A stretch of 64,000 nucleotides of DNA from Janthinobacterium silvisoli (GCF_014200725.1 NZ_JACHCL010000002.1:62001-126000), one strand, 5' to 3'. Numbered from the stretch's first letter, positions 25,808-35,307 are shown. Numbers and translations are program-made. Notes: generated by a model from the sequence alone, not told the origin.

Positions 25808-27307
25808 ATGAGCGACGATATTATTTTTGAAATGCGCGGCATCGAAAAGCGCTTCGGCGCCACGCGCGCGCTGCGCGGCGTGCACCTGGTGGTGCGCAGC
25901 GGCGAAATCCACGCCGTGATGGGCGAAAACGGCGCCGGCAAGAGCACCCTGATGAAAATCCTGTCCGGCGTCTACACGCCGGATGCAGGAGAAATCCTGC
26001 TCGATGGCAAACCCATCAAGATACGTAGCCCGGGCGAAGCACGGGCGCTGGGCATCAACCTGATTTACCAGGAACTGAGCGTCGCCAAGAACATGACGGT
26101 GGCGCAAAACGTGTTCATGGGCAGCGAGCCGCAAGGCCGCTTCTGGACCGTCAATGCAGCCGAGATGCGCGAACGCACCAATGCCATCCTGGCCGACCTC
26201 GGCTCGCGCTTCCATGCCGACAGCATGGTGGGCGGCCTGTCGATTGCCGAACAGCAGCAGGTGGAAATCGCCCGCGCGCTGGTGCACAAGAGCCGCATCC
26301 TGATCATGGACGAACCGACTGCCGCCCTGTCAGACCGCGAAACGGAGCAGTTGTTCCGCATCATCGAGGCCCAGCGCGACAAGGGCCTGGCAGTACTCTA
26401 CATCAGCCACCGCATGGCCGAAGTCGAACGCCTGGCGCGCCGTATCACGGTGCTGCGCGATGGCGCCTATGTGGGCGAGCTGGGCAAGGATGAACTGGAT
26501 CAAAAGAAAGTCGTACAAATGATGGTCGGCCGTTCCGCCGACGATTTTTACCAGCACCAGCGCCGCAGCACGCGCGGCGCCGAGCGGCTGCGCGTGGAAA
26601 ATGTGGGCGGTGGCAAGGTCAAGCCTGCCTCATTGACCCTGCATGCAGGCGAAGTGGCGGGCCTGGCAGGCCTGGTGGGCGCGGGCCGCACGGAATTGGC
26701 GCGGCTGATCTTTGGGGCCGACAAGAAACAAACGGGCCAGGTCTGGCTCGACGGCCAGGAAGTCCATATTACGGAACCGCTGGCCGCGATCCGCCACGGC
26801 ATCGGCTACCTGCCGGAAGACCGCAAGAGCCTGGGCTTGTTCATGCAATTGTCGGCGATGGAAAACATGTCGATGAATATCCTGTCGCAGCACGCCACGG
26901 CGGGCGTGGTCAACCATGGCGCCCTGACGGACCTGGCGCGCGAGTCGATTGCCAGCCTGAACGTGAAAGTGTCGGGCCCGGAAGGCATCGTGGGTGGCTT
27001 GTCGGGCGGCAACCAGCAAAAAGTCTTGCTGGCGCGCTGGCTGGCCATCAAGCCGAAAGTGCTGATCCTCGACGAACCCACGCGCGGCGTGGACGTGGGC
27101 GCGAAAAGCGAAATCTACAAGATCATCCACCAACTGGCCGATGCAGGCACCGCCGTGCTGTGCATTTCCAGCGAACTGGCCGAGCTGGTCGGCATCTGCG
27201 ACCGCGTGATGGTGATGTGCGAAGGCCGCTTGACGGGTGAAGTCACGGGCGACGATATCACGCAGGAAAAGATCCTCGCCTACGCCACCCTGGTGGACGC
27301 AGCTTAA
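25808..27307 (+). CDS. sugar ABC transporter ATPase with two nucleotide-binding domains
   Basis: A 499-residue CUT2-type ATPase (RbsA/XylG/FrcA layout). The first domain has Walker A GENGAGKST (about 39-47), signature GGLSIAEQQQ and Walker B ILIMDEPT. The second has a degenerate P-loop GLVGAGRTE without the Lys, signature GGLSGGNQQK and VLILDEPTRGVD. The degenerate second site is normal for this family. It powers import through the next gene's permease. It starts 77 bp after the binding protein and ends 24 bp before the permease. Confidence 0.93.
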   Translation: MSDDIIFEMRGIEKRFGATRALRGVHLVVRSGEIHAVMGENGAGKSTLMKILSGVYTPDAGEILLDGKPIKIRSPGEARALGINLIYQELSVAKNMTVAQNVFMGSEPQGRFWTVNAAEMRERTNAILADLGSRFHADSMVGGLSIAEQQQVEIARALVHKSRILIMDEPTAALSDRETEQLFRIIEAQRDKGLAVLYISHRMAEVERLARRITVLRDGAYVGELGKDELDQKKVVQMMVGRSADDFYQHQRRSTRGAERLRVENVGGGKVKPASLTLHAGEVAGLAGLVGAGRTELARLIFGADKKQTGQVWLDGQEVHITEPLAAIRHGIGYLPEDRKSLGLFMQLSAMENMSMNILSQHATAGVVNHGALTDLARESIASLNVKVSGPEGIVGGLSGGNQQKVLLARWLAIKPKVLILDEPTRGVDVGAKSEIYKIIHQLADAGTAVLCISSELAELVGICDRVMVMCEGRLTGEVTGDDITQEKILAYATLVDAA

Positions 27308-27331
27308 AGAAAATCAATAAGGAGATTCATC

Positions 27332-28348
27332 ATGACTACCCCTACTACAACCAGCGGCGGCGCCGCGCGCGCCAGCTCATCCTTCAATGCATCGGGCCTG
27401 ATGCGCCGCCTGGGCATGCTGCCCGTGCTGGTCGTGCTTTACCTGGCCATGTACGGACTGACCGTGTACTTTGCGGGCGATGGTCAATCGACCTTCATGA
27501 CCAGCAATAACACCATGAACATTTTCCGCCAGGTATCGATCAATATCGTGCTGGCGTCGGGCATGACTTTCGTTATCCTGACCAGCGGCATCGACCTGTC
27601 GGTCGGCTCCGTGCTGGCAGTCTCGGCGGTGGCAGGCATGCTGATGTCGCTGTCGGCCCAGTTTGCAGGCTTCTCGATTCCCGTGTTTCTGGTCGTCGGC
27701 CTGCTGCTGGGCGCCTTGAATGGCGCGCTGGTGGCGCTGGTGGGCTTGAATCCGTTCGTCGTCACCCTGGGTACCATGACCGCCCTGCGCGGCGCAGCCT
27801 ATCTGCTGGCCGATGGCACCAGCGTGCTCAACACGGACATCCCCAGCTTCGAATGGATGGGCAACGGCACCTTTTTGGCCCTGCCCTGGCTGATCTGGCT
27901 GGCCGCCCTGGTTGTCATCATCACGTGGTTCATCTTGCGCAAGACCACCTTGGGCCTGCATATCTATGCGGTCGGCGGCAACGTGCAAGCGGCGCGCCTG
28001 ACCGGCATCAAGGTCGGCCTGGTATTGATGTTTGTCTACACCATCAGCGGCCTGTTCGCCGGCCTGGGCGGCGCCATGTCGGCCAGCCGCCTGTATGCGG
28101 CCAACGGCAACTGGGGTACAGGTTACGAACTCGACGCTATCGCTGCAGTGGTGCTGGGTGGCACCAGCCTGATGGGCGGCGTCGGCTCTGTCTGGGGCAC
28201 CGTGATCGGCGCCCTCATCATCGGCGTGATGAACAACGGCTTGACGATCCTGGGACTGTCGTCGTTCTGGCAGTATGTGGCCAAGGGTGTGGTCATCGTA
28301 CTTGCGGTGATACTGGATAAATGGCGCCAGTCGCAAGCCCAGAACTGA
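27332..28348 (+). CDS. sugar ABC transporter permease (RbsC family)
   Basis: A 338-residue inner-membrane protein with about 9-10 predicted helices. The CUT2 permease signatures SGIDLSVGSVLAVSAV, FVVTLGTMTALRGAAYLL and the cytoplasmic coupling segment YAVGGNVQAARLTGI are present, with the end GVVIVLAVILDKWRQ. It forms the homodimeric channel for the sugar. A strong ribosome site (AAGGAG) precedes the ATG. It is the last gene of the LacI operon; a 27-bp palindrome follows 16 bp after its stop. Confidence 0.93.
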   Translation: MTTPTTTSGGAARASSSFNASGLMRRLGMLPVLVVLYLAMYGLTVYFAGDGQSTFMTSNNTMNIFRQVSINIVLASGMTFVILTSGIDLSVGSVLAVSAVAGMLMSLSAQFAGFSIPVFLVVGLLLGALNGALVALVGLNPFVVTLGTMTALRGAAYLLADGTSVLNTDIPSFEWMGNGTFLALPWLIWLAALVVIITWFILRKTTLGLHIYAVGGNVQAARLTGIKVGLVLMFVYTISGLFAGLGGAMSASRLYAANGNWGTGYELDAIAAVVLGGTSLMGGVGSVWGTVIGALIIGVMNNGLTILGLSSFWQYVAKGVVIVLAVILDKWRQSQAQN

Positions 28349-28364
28349 TTAGTTTTACGCATTG

Positions 28365-28391
28365 GGGGTCAGACCCGACGGGTCTGACCCC
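28365..28391. repeat. 27-bp palindrome, copy 1
   Basis: Arms GGGGTCAGACCC and GGGTCTGACCCC flank GAC, giving a near-perfect 27-bp palindrome. It sits between the permease gene and the convergent GNAT gene. An identical copy is at 35277-35303 and a divergent relative at 7489. It probably works as a two-way terminator; no T-run follows on the + strand. Confidence 0.8.
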
Positions 28392-28399
28392 AGCACTAT

Positions 28400-28825
28400 T
28401 TAAAACTCCAGGCGCATCTCCACATGCGCTATCCCCGCCTCTTCAAACTGTTCCCCCTGCTGCACAAAACCATGGCGCGCATAGAACGGCGCGGCAGCAG
28501 CCTGGGCATTGAGCACCACAGCAGCATCGCCCCGCTCGCGGGCCTTGCTCATCAGCAGCTGCAAAATCTCGCCACCGACACCCGTACCGCGACCCGCCTT
28601 GCGCACCGCCATACGGCCGATATGGCCATCGGGCAACAAGCGGCCCGTACCGATGGCGCGACCCTCGGTATCGTAGGCAACAGCATGCAGGCAAACAGCG
28701 TCCATGGCGTCGAGCTCGATCTCGGCCGGCACTTTCTGTTCATCGACAAAGACTTCAAAACGGATGGCGGAAGCGTCCTGGCCCAAAGTGGCCCAGTCGC
28801 CGAGGCGGATGTTAATAGTGGTCAT
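28400..28825 (-). CDS. GNAT family N-acetyltransferase
   Basis: A 141-residue single-domain acetyltransferase. IRFEVFVDEQKVPAEIELD near the N-terminus and IGRMAVRKAGRGTGVGGEIL, carrying the acetyl-CoA loop R-G-T-G-V-G, mark the ElaA/YjcF-like subgroup; the end has FYARHGFVQQGEQFEEAGIAHVEM. Substrate unknown. It converges with the sugar operon at the 27-bp palindrome, 9 bp from its stop. It lies downstream of the large STAND-like gene on the same strand, but a 128-bp AT-rich spacer separates them. Confidence 0.9.
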   Translation of the reverse strand: MTTINIRLGDWATLGQDASAIRFEVFVDEQKVPAEIELDAMDAVCLHAVAYDTEGRAIGTGRLLPDGHIGRMAVRKAGRGTGVGGEILQLLMSKARERGDAAVVLNAQAAAAPFYARHGFVQQGEQFEEAGIAHVEMRLEF

Positions 28826-28953
28826 GATTATCAGAGGTAAAAGACAGGCGGCTATTGTCGCATGGCTGGGCTGGGATCACTCCTGTCTTTCAAAAACCTT
28901 GGCTTTTGAAAAATAATGCTGCGTTTAAGCAGTCTTGGCCTAGAAAGCTGCCA

Positions 28954-31900
28954 TCACTTGGCTCTGCTTGTTTTAGTCGCGATCAGCACCTCCAGAGCAT
29001 GCGCCTGCGCAACACCGATCTGCACCAAACGAGCAAGCACATCATCGATTTGTGGTCTTAAAGGGTAGGAGGCCGATTGGGGCACAGTATCGATTTGCAG
29101 AACACCTTCCAGCCACGCGACCATCCGTGAACCAAGCCCGTTATCTACCCAAAGCTGTTTGTTAGCAGGTTGGCGTTGAAGCCAAACTAGCGCACTTGAT
29201 AGGAAGAACTCCAGATGTGTGGACCGTGGAGATACTTCAAGAAGGTTCATTGTTAAAAGCGCGGAAAACGTAACTGGTCCCATCCCAATCAACCGCCCCA
29301 GTTCAGGGAAGAACGGGGCAATCTTACCTATCCCGCGCTCAAACAAATAGCACGACGCATCGCTGAATGGACTATAGTTATTAAAGAAAAAGACAGCAAT
29401 CGCTGCACCGACCCGGGTCTCGATATTCATTTCCGATCTATCTTGCTCCCTCCTCCACCCAGCAGTATCAATCAAGCGATCAGCAAGGAGCACGCGTAGC
29501 TTGAGTGCAATACCGACGTCCAGACCAAGATCACTAAAGTAGGCCTGATCGATCGCGGGTACCAGTCTAGTAACAATATCGAAGAAGGAATCTTCGGGAA
29601 CGGCGGACACGCGCAAAATATGGGTAACAGTCTCATCGGGTGACATTCGTGTAAAAGAGCGCCCCATGATCGAGAAGAAGATACTGTTCCACTCGCCAGG
29701 TCGATTGTCGATATTAGTATCCGGCGCTAGCCCGACCCCGTTCGCCTCAGCCGTCCAGTCGGCATAAGCGTTGACAAAGCTAACACTCCAGGCTGGGTCT
29801 ACAATCTCCGAACTGAGCGTCAGTTGTCGAAGCCATAGCGCAGCGTTCTGGGAATGAAGCTGCCCGCTCGGTTCAGCAACGCGAACCGGTTGTATCGTAG
29901 GGGCATTTTCGCTGCTCCCGAGACTTTGCCGGACTGAAGGTCTCCTAGAAGGCAGTGGTGGCCAAATCGGTTCCGAAGCTGTGTTGTTAAGCCATGCCAC
30001 CTCGGCTTGGATTGCAGCAGCTACGTGCTGGCGATGTCGCACCTGATTCGCCTTTTTTGTATCACCAAAGTCATCATCCTCATGCATGGGCTGGACTTGA
30101 GCCACCAACGCACATCGAAGCAAAGCTGGCACAAAACGTGGATCGATTTCGTAAATGACCGCGAGAGCTGCACCGAAGCCATGCGCTGCGTGCGGATCGT
30201 CACGCCCCGCGAGCTCAAGTAATAAGTTCCGATCTTCTTGGCGACCATGTCGACGCCAAAGGTGAATGAGGCCAAGCGCGGCAATTGCAACGGGATTGAA
30301 ACGCATACCGTGACGTGTCCGGGAAACTGAAATCCCATCTGCCCGGGAAAACATCCGCGCAAACACATCTCGAGCCCACTCTTCGTGCTTGCTCAGCATT
30401 ACATCGGAACCGTCGCGGGTTAAGATCATAGCCGTAGAAGCGATGGCGCTCGCTCGCGAAAGGGGAATATCTTCCGGCATATCAGACATGGTCTCGAGAC
30501 GTTGTGCATACGCCAAGGCCTGCTCCACGAGTTCGGAACTTGACTTCGATCCATCCTCTACAGCATTTTGGATTGCCGCGTCAATTCCAGAATCCCTTGC
30601 TCGCGCCGAGTTTTTCTTTTGAAGCGTCTCGATGTGCCTCACCTCCTCCGTTGGAGAAACATAAGCAAGGGAACCATTGATAGCTTGCCAATTCATAGGG
30701 TTAATCACATTAAGAGCGTGGTGCGCCATGAACCTGGGAGTTGCGAAGGTATCATTAGGTTTTACTGGCCCCAAACGTTCCGAGGCAGCGATAAGCAAAC
30801 CATGGAGAAGGCTGCGATCAACCGATTCGTTAATAGCGAAATTCGAAAGCAGCGCTTCAAGTGCCCAACGGCGGGAGGGGCGACTTTTTAGGTCGGCAAG
30901 CATAATCGAAGCAGTTGGCTCCTTCGGGCCGATTGCCCCCCACTCTCCGAAATCAATTTCCGGAGTGACCTCGAGAAACTGACGAGTTCTATCAGCCGTG
31001 AGCAGTTCAGGCGAACCGAGAAACGGTATGGCAATCGCCATTGATTTAGGCCAGTGCGAAATCAAAATATCAACTGCCACCATTAGAAATGCTGCGGGTG
31101 AACCTTCAGGACCAAGAACATCAGAAATGATCTGAGCAGGCTCTTCGTTTTTTTCGATACGCGTGTGAGTCCATGCCTCTAATGCAAGCAGCGCTGACTC
31201 GACCGCATAGCCATCGCCAGCTTGGCGCGACCATAGATAGGACTGCTCACAAGGAAAGTAGCGTGGACCAGTTGGAAACACGAGCGTAAAACCATCGGTA
31301 CCTGGCTCCCCTATATCGGGCAACGCAATGATCGCGTGATCAAGCAAGCGACGGATAAGACTTAGGCCATGTTCCGGCGCGACATTAAGTAGTTCAAGGA
31401 ATGGCCCCTGCGCGGGAGATGACGGAAGAAAGTCGTTATCAAGATGGGTGAATGCCTCGGGCTGGGGTGTTCGTGTGTGCTCTTGTTTTGGGATCAGCCC
31501 GGCTAAGGTAATCTCCACGAGCTCTACGGGCGCTGCAACCGCCAACGTACCGCGAAACTTCAGGATCTCACGGATGATGTAATCTGAATTTCGCCGCCCA
31601 AGCACACTCCGGAGATAGCATTGAGCACGCTCTGGTACGCGTGCTGCCATAAGAAGAAATGCCTGACGAACATCGGTTTCGAGTTTCTGCAGATCGTAAG
31701 AACGAAACGCCTTCGCAAATCGCGGCTTATCACTTGCAAGCAGATGGTGATTTTTTGCATCTTCGATTTCCTCAAGCCAGTCAGCAAGAACGATTGCCAT
31801 TTTCGGCGTCATCGGCCCCATCCAAAATATGGCTGTTGAAAGGCTTCGGAACAACTCGACAACGTCAGGAAGCACGCAAAGCGGTAGATGTGATCGCCTT

Positions 31901-34071
31901 ATAAGTAACCAATCCGTTAGCTTCGTCCATGAGCCATTGATCGGTCCATATAAAGTGGCAGGAATCTTCTCTGCATCCTCCACATACTCGGCAAGCATTT
32001 CCACGAGAGGGCGTGACTCGACAGCGAGCGCCGTACGAATCAATTCGCGTAGAAGCACACCGTCATTCTCCATCAGATATGCAGATGCACGATCCAGTAG
32101 CGTAAGAGCAAGCTCGGAGCGCAGAATTGCAAGTAATGCCCAGCGCCGCCACGATGCATGAGCTCCATCGCGACTGACCCGGTTTAAGTACTCTCTCCAC
32201 GGCTCTCCATCCTCAGACCGTTCCAATGCAAAGCGGGCCCCAAGTTCAATGCCCCGGGCCAAGGATACCGGCACCGCACGATCAAGCGGAAGCTGATCGA
32301 TGCGGTCAGGGGAATCGTGCAAACGCGACGCCACACCCCACTCACGCAAGACATCATGATGAAATGATAATTGATCGAGACTTAATTCACGTAGCGTTCT
32401 ACTAGAAACAAGTGCATCCACAACCAAGGCCTCGGCCGTAGCTTCCAAATAGTCGCGGCCCGCCAGAATGGCATCGGAAAGGTTTGCAAGAAGCCGCTTG
32501 CGTTCGCGCCGATTTACTTGGGGACCATCAGCTGTGGTCCACCATCGTTCGAGTAGATCTATCTCCGAACGAAGCTGATCGGTGCGTCCATCCACTTCAA
32601 GCAAACGGGATAATCGGAAAAGGTTTCGGGCAACGGCATTGGCAGGATGCATGTCGCTGAGCAAGGCCGAGAGAGTTGGGGCTGCAGCTTTGAGCTCCTC
32701 TATCTCCTCCGCTCCAAGGTCATCAATGATAACCGGGCGAGCATGCCCCAGCTTTGCCAGGATGTCTGACGGCAACCAGTTTGGCTCATCTTTATCGAAG
32801 TCTGTCCTGACTGTAACGATAACTTGGAATGCCGGAATGATCGCTGCTGCCCTCACCAGATCGGTGACTGTAGCGCGCTTGCCAGGATCGTCAAAGAAAT
32901 CAAGGCTATCGACGAATAGTGTGGCACCGCCGTCGCAAGCAAGATCAGAGAGAAAGGACGCTATCCCACCATCAATCTGAAATTCGGCCTTGAAAGCTGG
33001 CCATCCCCCGGGGGTTGTCCGCTCTGGCGTAAGAACAATTACACGACCTTCGGTGGAAACTTGTTCTACAAGCGTCCCCAAAAGACCCGACTTACCGACG
33101 CCAGGAGCACCACGAATTTCGATATAACGGCCTTGATCGCGCGCTTCCCGTACCGCATTAAGCTGGGTAGAGCGGGCCAATACTATTCCAGCGATACTCC
33201 GACGAAGATCAGCAGCCGCAAGGCCAGCAGCTTCGGCCAAAGTCTCTCGTGATGCTCGGTTTCGCGGCGAGCCCCGTAGTCGGAAACCGTCAATGCCTGA
33301 AACTTCACTCAGAAGCTTGCTTCTTTCAAAATCGCCCCCCGAAGCCGCAGCCCGAATAGAAGTCTCGGTTAGAATCTTCCAGAAGACCCCGGCTCGCGCC
33401 GAATCAATTGGATCGAGAAAATTTCGGGCTCGCTCAAGCGCCAATTCAATTGAATGTGATCCGGGAGCATCAAAGTCGAAAGTCAGTATCTGAAAGCGAC
33501 GCAAAACCTGCCAGACTGTTTCGTCGTCACCCATACAACCAGCACTCAGAAGATGACTACGCACCGTTTCTACAAAGGAGCGCATATCGTCATTGCCAAC
33601 TTTCTTACGCTTAATTCGTCCGTGAAAAACCGATTCAGAGCCAACCTCTCGCGCCCAACGCAGTACATCTTGATATGGACCCGTTATCTTGAAGGATGTT
33701 CGTTCAGTCGCGACGGCAAACTGGTGGCGCTGGTGTGTAAAGTCGAGCTTCTGCAGTGCTTGGGCAAGCTGCTCTACGACGCTTTTAAATACCGCATCAT
33801 TGGGAGAAAATGTGATTGTGCGCTTTACCTGAACCTCAAGAACTGCAGGCTCACCCATATGCGTCACGCCGCGAACGATCACATCATCGAGAGGATGTCC
33901 CTCGCCTGCACGCTGTAATTCAACGCTGCCAATCAACACACCCGGTAGGCCGCGCGGATCAGCCTCCGCAAGCATCGTTAGCAGATAATGCGCGGCTACC
34001 TGTCCTTCAAAAAAAGCTCCCGCAGGGCCACTGGCCGAAGGGCTTGTTGCGGTTTGTTCGTTAATCGTCAT
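28954..34071 (-). CDS. Avs-like STAND NTPase with PD-(D/E)xK nuclease domain, candidate antiphage defence protein
   Basis: A 1705-residue protein. Residues 18-160 form a nuclease-like domain: E22 in FFEGQ, D62-D63 in HPLDDVIV and Q81-V-K83 in LEVQVKRT, the E/DD/QxK pattern of the Cap4/DUF4297-type PD-(D/E)xK fold. A P-loop NTPase follows: Walker A GAPGVGKS (321-328), Walker B ATLFVDSLD (384-391 region) and an Arg-bearing strand VIVTVRTDF (417-425). The remaining ~1200 residues are mostly helical without a recognised domain. Nuclease-NTPase-long helical sensor is the layout of AVAST (Avs) proteins, which bind a phage protein, oligomerise and cut DNA. GC looks lower than in flanking genes. The frame extends to a TTG at 34143; the ATG at 34071 is preferred. 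Function is inferred from architecture alone. Confidence 0.75.
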   Translation of the reverse strand: MTINEQTATSPSASGPAGAFFEGQVAAHYLLTMLAEADPRGLPGVLIGSVELQRAGEGHPLDDVIVRGVTHMGEPAVLEVQVKRTITFSPNDAVFKSVVEQLAQALQKLDFTHQRHQFAVATERTSFKITGPYQDVLRWAREVGSESVFHGRIKRKKVGNDDMRSFVETVRSHLLSAGCMGDDETVWQVLRRFQILTFDFDAPGSHSIELALERARNFLDPIDSARAGVFWKILTETSIRAAASGGDFERSKLLSEVSGIDGFRLRGSPRNRASRETLAEAAGLAAADLRRSIAGIVLARSTQLNAVREARDQGRYIEIRGAPGVGKSGLLGTLVEQVSTEGRVIVLTPERTTPGGWPAFKAEFQIDGGIASFLSDLACDGGATLFVDSLDFFDDPGKRATVTDLVRAAAIIPAFQVIVTVRTDFDKDEPNWLPSDILAKLGHARPVIIDDLGAEEIEELKAAAPTLSALLSDMHPANAVARNLFRLSRLLEVDGRTDQLRSEIDLLERWWTTADGPQVNRRERKRLLANLSDAILAGRDYLEATAEALVVDALVSSRTLRELSLDQLSFHHDVLREWGVASRLHDSPDRIDQLPLDRAVPVSLARGIELGARFALERSEDGEPWREYLNRVSRDGAHASWRRWALLAILRSELALTLLDRASAYLMENDGVLLRELIRTALAVESRPLVEMLAEYVEDAEKIPATLYGPINGSWTKLTDWLLIRRSHLPLCVLPDVVELFRSLSTAIFWMGPMTPKMAIVLADWLEEIEDAKNHHLLASDKPRFAKAFRSYDLQKLETDVRQAFLLMAARVPERAQCYLRSVLGRRNSDYIIREILKFRGTLAVAAPVELVEITLAGLIPKQEHTRTPQPEAFTHLDNDFLPSSPAQGPFLELLNVAPEHGLSLIRRLLDHAIIALPDIGEPGTDGFTLVFPTGPRYFPCEQSYLWSRQAGDGYAVESALLALEAWTHTRIEKNEEPAQIISDVLGPEGSPAAFLMVAVDILISHWPKSMAIAIPFLGSPELLTADRTRQFLEVTPEIDFGEWGAIGPKEPTASIMLADLKSRPSRRWALEALLSNFAINESVDRSLLHGLLIAASERLGPVKPNDTFATPRFMAHHALNVINPMNWQAINGSLAYVSPTEEVRHIETLQKKNSARARDSGIDAAIQNAVEDGSKSSSELVEQALAYAQRLETMSDMPEDIPLSRASAIASTAMILTRDGSDVMLSKHEEWARDVFARMFSRADGISVSRTRHGMRFNPVAIAALGLIHLWRRHGRQEDRNLLLELAGRDDPHAAHGFGAALAVIYEIDPRFVPALLRCALVAQVQPMHEDDDFGDTKKANQVRHRQHVAAAIQAEVAWLNNTASEPIWPPLPSRRPSVRQSLGSSENAPTIQPVRVAEPSGQLHSQNAALWLRQLTLSSEIVDPAWSVSFVNAYADWTAEANGVGLAPDTNIDNRPGEWNSIFFSIMGRSFTRMSPDETVTHILRVSAVPEDSFFDIVTRLVPAIDQAYFSDLGLDVGIALKLRVLLADRLIDTAGWRREQDRSEMNIETRVGAAIAVFFFNNYSPFSDASCYLFERGIGKIAPFFPELGRLIGMGPVTFSALLTMNLLEVSPRSTHLEFFLSSALVWLQRQPANKQLWVDNGLGSRMVAWLEGVLQIDTVPQSASYPLRPQIDDVLARLVQIGVAQAHALEVLIATKTSRAK

Positions 34072-34234
34072 CGTCTGATTCTGGCGGACCGTAGCACAGG
34101 AATTAATTTCTTCACAATTATGCCCGAGAATTAATGAACTCAAGGAAACATTACCCTCTTGAATACCTCATGCCGACGCCTGTCAATATCAAAGATGTCT
34201 CCAAGTAGAATTTTTGGACGATACGATTTAATAA

Positions 34235-35230
34235 TTACCCCAGCTTCACCACCTGCTTGCCAAAATTCTGCCCTTTCAGCAAACCGATAAACGCCTGCGG
34301 CGCACTAGCCAGCCCTTGCGCCACGGATTCGCGGAAGATCAGCTTGTCCGCCGCCACCAGATCTGCCAGTTCCACCAGCCCTTGCGGCCACCATTCCATA
34401 TGTTCGGAGACGATAAAGCCGCGTACGGTCAGGCGGTTGGTGAGGATCAGGCGGAAGTTGTTGATTGGTGTCGCTTCGCCGTTGTAGCCGGCGATCCAGC
34501 CGCAGATGGCGATCCGGCCGAAAGCGTTCGTGCGGGCCAGTACGGCGTCGAAGATGGCGCCGCCCACGTTTTCAAAGACGGCGTCGATGCCGTCGGGCGT
34601 GGCCGCTGCCAGGTTGGCTTCCAGGCTGCCGGCCTTGTAGTCGATGCAGGCGTCGAAACCCAGGGTGTCGACCACGTAGGCGCATTTCTCGGCGCCGCCG
34701 GCGATGCCGACCACCTTGCAGCCTTTCAATTTCGCCAGTTGCCCCACCACGCTGCCGACCGCCCCGCTGGCAGCCGAGACCACTACCGTTTCGCCCGCCT
34801 TTGGAGCCATGATCTGGTTCAAGCCATACCAGGCCGTCATGCCGGGCATGCCCACCGCACCCAGGTAGGCCGAGGCGGGAATGCGCGTGGTGTCGACCTT
34901 GCGCAAGATGCTGCCGTCCGAGACAGCGATTTCGGTCCAGCCCAGGCGGCCTTCGACCATATCGCCGACGGCAAACCGGGGATTCTTGGATGCAATCACC
35001 TCGCCCACCGTACCGCCGACCATGGTCTCATTCAAGGCTTGCGCCGCCGCATAACTCTTGCCCTCATTCATGCGCCCGCGCATATACGGGTCCAGCGACA
35101 GATAATGATTGCGGATCAGGACCTGGCCATCGGTGATTGACGGGATTTCCAGCGTTTCCAGACGAAAATGTTCGGGTTGCACTTCGCCCGTCGGGCGGGA
35201 AGCGAGGACGATGCGTTGGAAGGTGGGCAT
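34235..35230 (-). CDS. NADP-dependent oxidoreductase, CurA-like MDR family
   Basis: A 331-residue medium-chain reductase without the catalytic zinc ligands. Marks are YLSLDPYMRGRMNEGKSY near the N-terminus, PGMTAWYGL and the nucleotide fold VVVSAASGAVGSVVGQLAKLKG, followed by NVGGAIFDAVL. The group includes leukotriene B4 12-hydroxydehydrogenases and the curcumin/alkenal reductase CurA, which reduce the double bond of enones with NADPH. A ribosome site AGGAG precedes the ATG. The stop lies 163 bp upstream of the STAND-like gene. Confidence 0.9.
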   Translation of the reverse strand: MPTFQRIVLASRPTGEVQPEHFRLETLEIPSITDGQVLIRNHYLSLDPYMRGRMNEGKSYAAAQALNETMVGGTVGEVIASKNPRFAVGDMVEGRLGWTEIAVSDGSILRKVDTTRIPASAYLGAVGMPGMTAWYGLNQIMAPKAGETVVVSAASGAVGSVVGQLAKLKGCKVVGIAGGAEKCAYVVDTLGFDACIDYKAGSLEANLAAATPDGIDAVFENVGGAIFDAVLARTNAFGRIAICGWIAGYNGEATPINNFRLILTNRLTVRGFIVSEHMEWWPQGLVELADLVAADKLIFRESVAQGLASAPQAFIGLLKGQNFGKQVVKLG

Positions 35231-35276
35231 GTGTGCTCCTGTCTCAAACGTAAATTCAGCCCCTAAAGTAAAGGCT

Positions 35277-35303
35277 GGGGTCAGACCCGACGGGTCTGAC
35301 CCC
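35277..35303. repeat. 27-bp palindrome, copy 2
   Basis: Identical in all 27 bases to the copy at 28365-28391. It lies between the 3' end of the Dabb gene (5 bp away) and the 5' end of the reductase, both on the minus strand, so it can terminate the Dabb transcript. The two copies enclose the GNAT, STAND-like and reductase genes. Confidence 0.8.
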
Positions 35304-35307
35304 GGAT

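Noticed and set aside
28888-28911. TTTCAAAA / TTTTGAAA hairpin downstream of the STAND-like gene
   Set aside because: It is an AT-only 8-bp stem, too weak to call a terminator; it is recorded as a possible 3' processing site only.
34161-34186. Possible promoter of the STAND-like gene with TTGACA read on the minus strand
   Set aside because: The -35 is perfect but no -10 with more than 3 of 6 matches lies at a 16-18 bp distance, so it is not listed as a feature.
28365-35303. The two 27-bp repeats as attachment sites of an integrative element
   Set aside because: No integrase, recombination directionality factor or tRNA lies in the interval, and the repeats are palindromes at gene ends, as expected for terminators.
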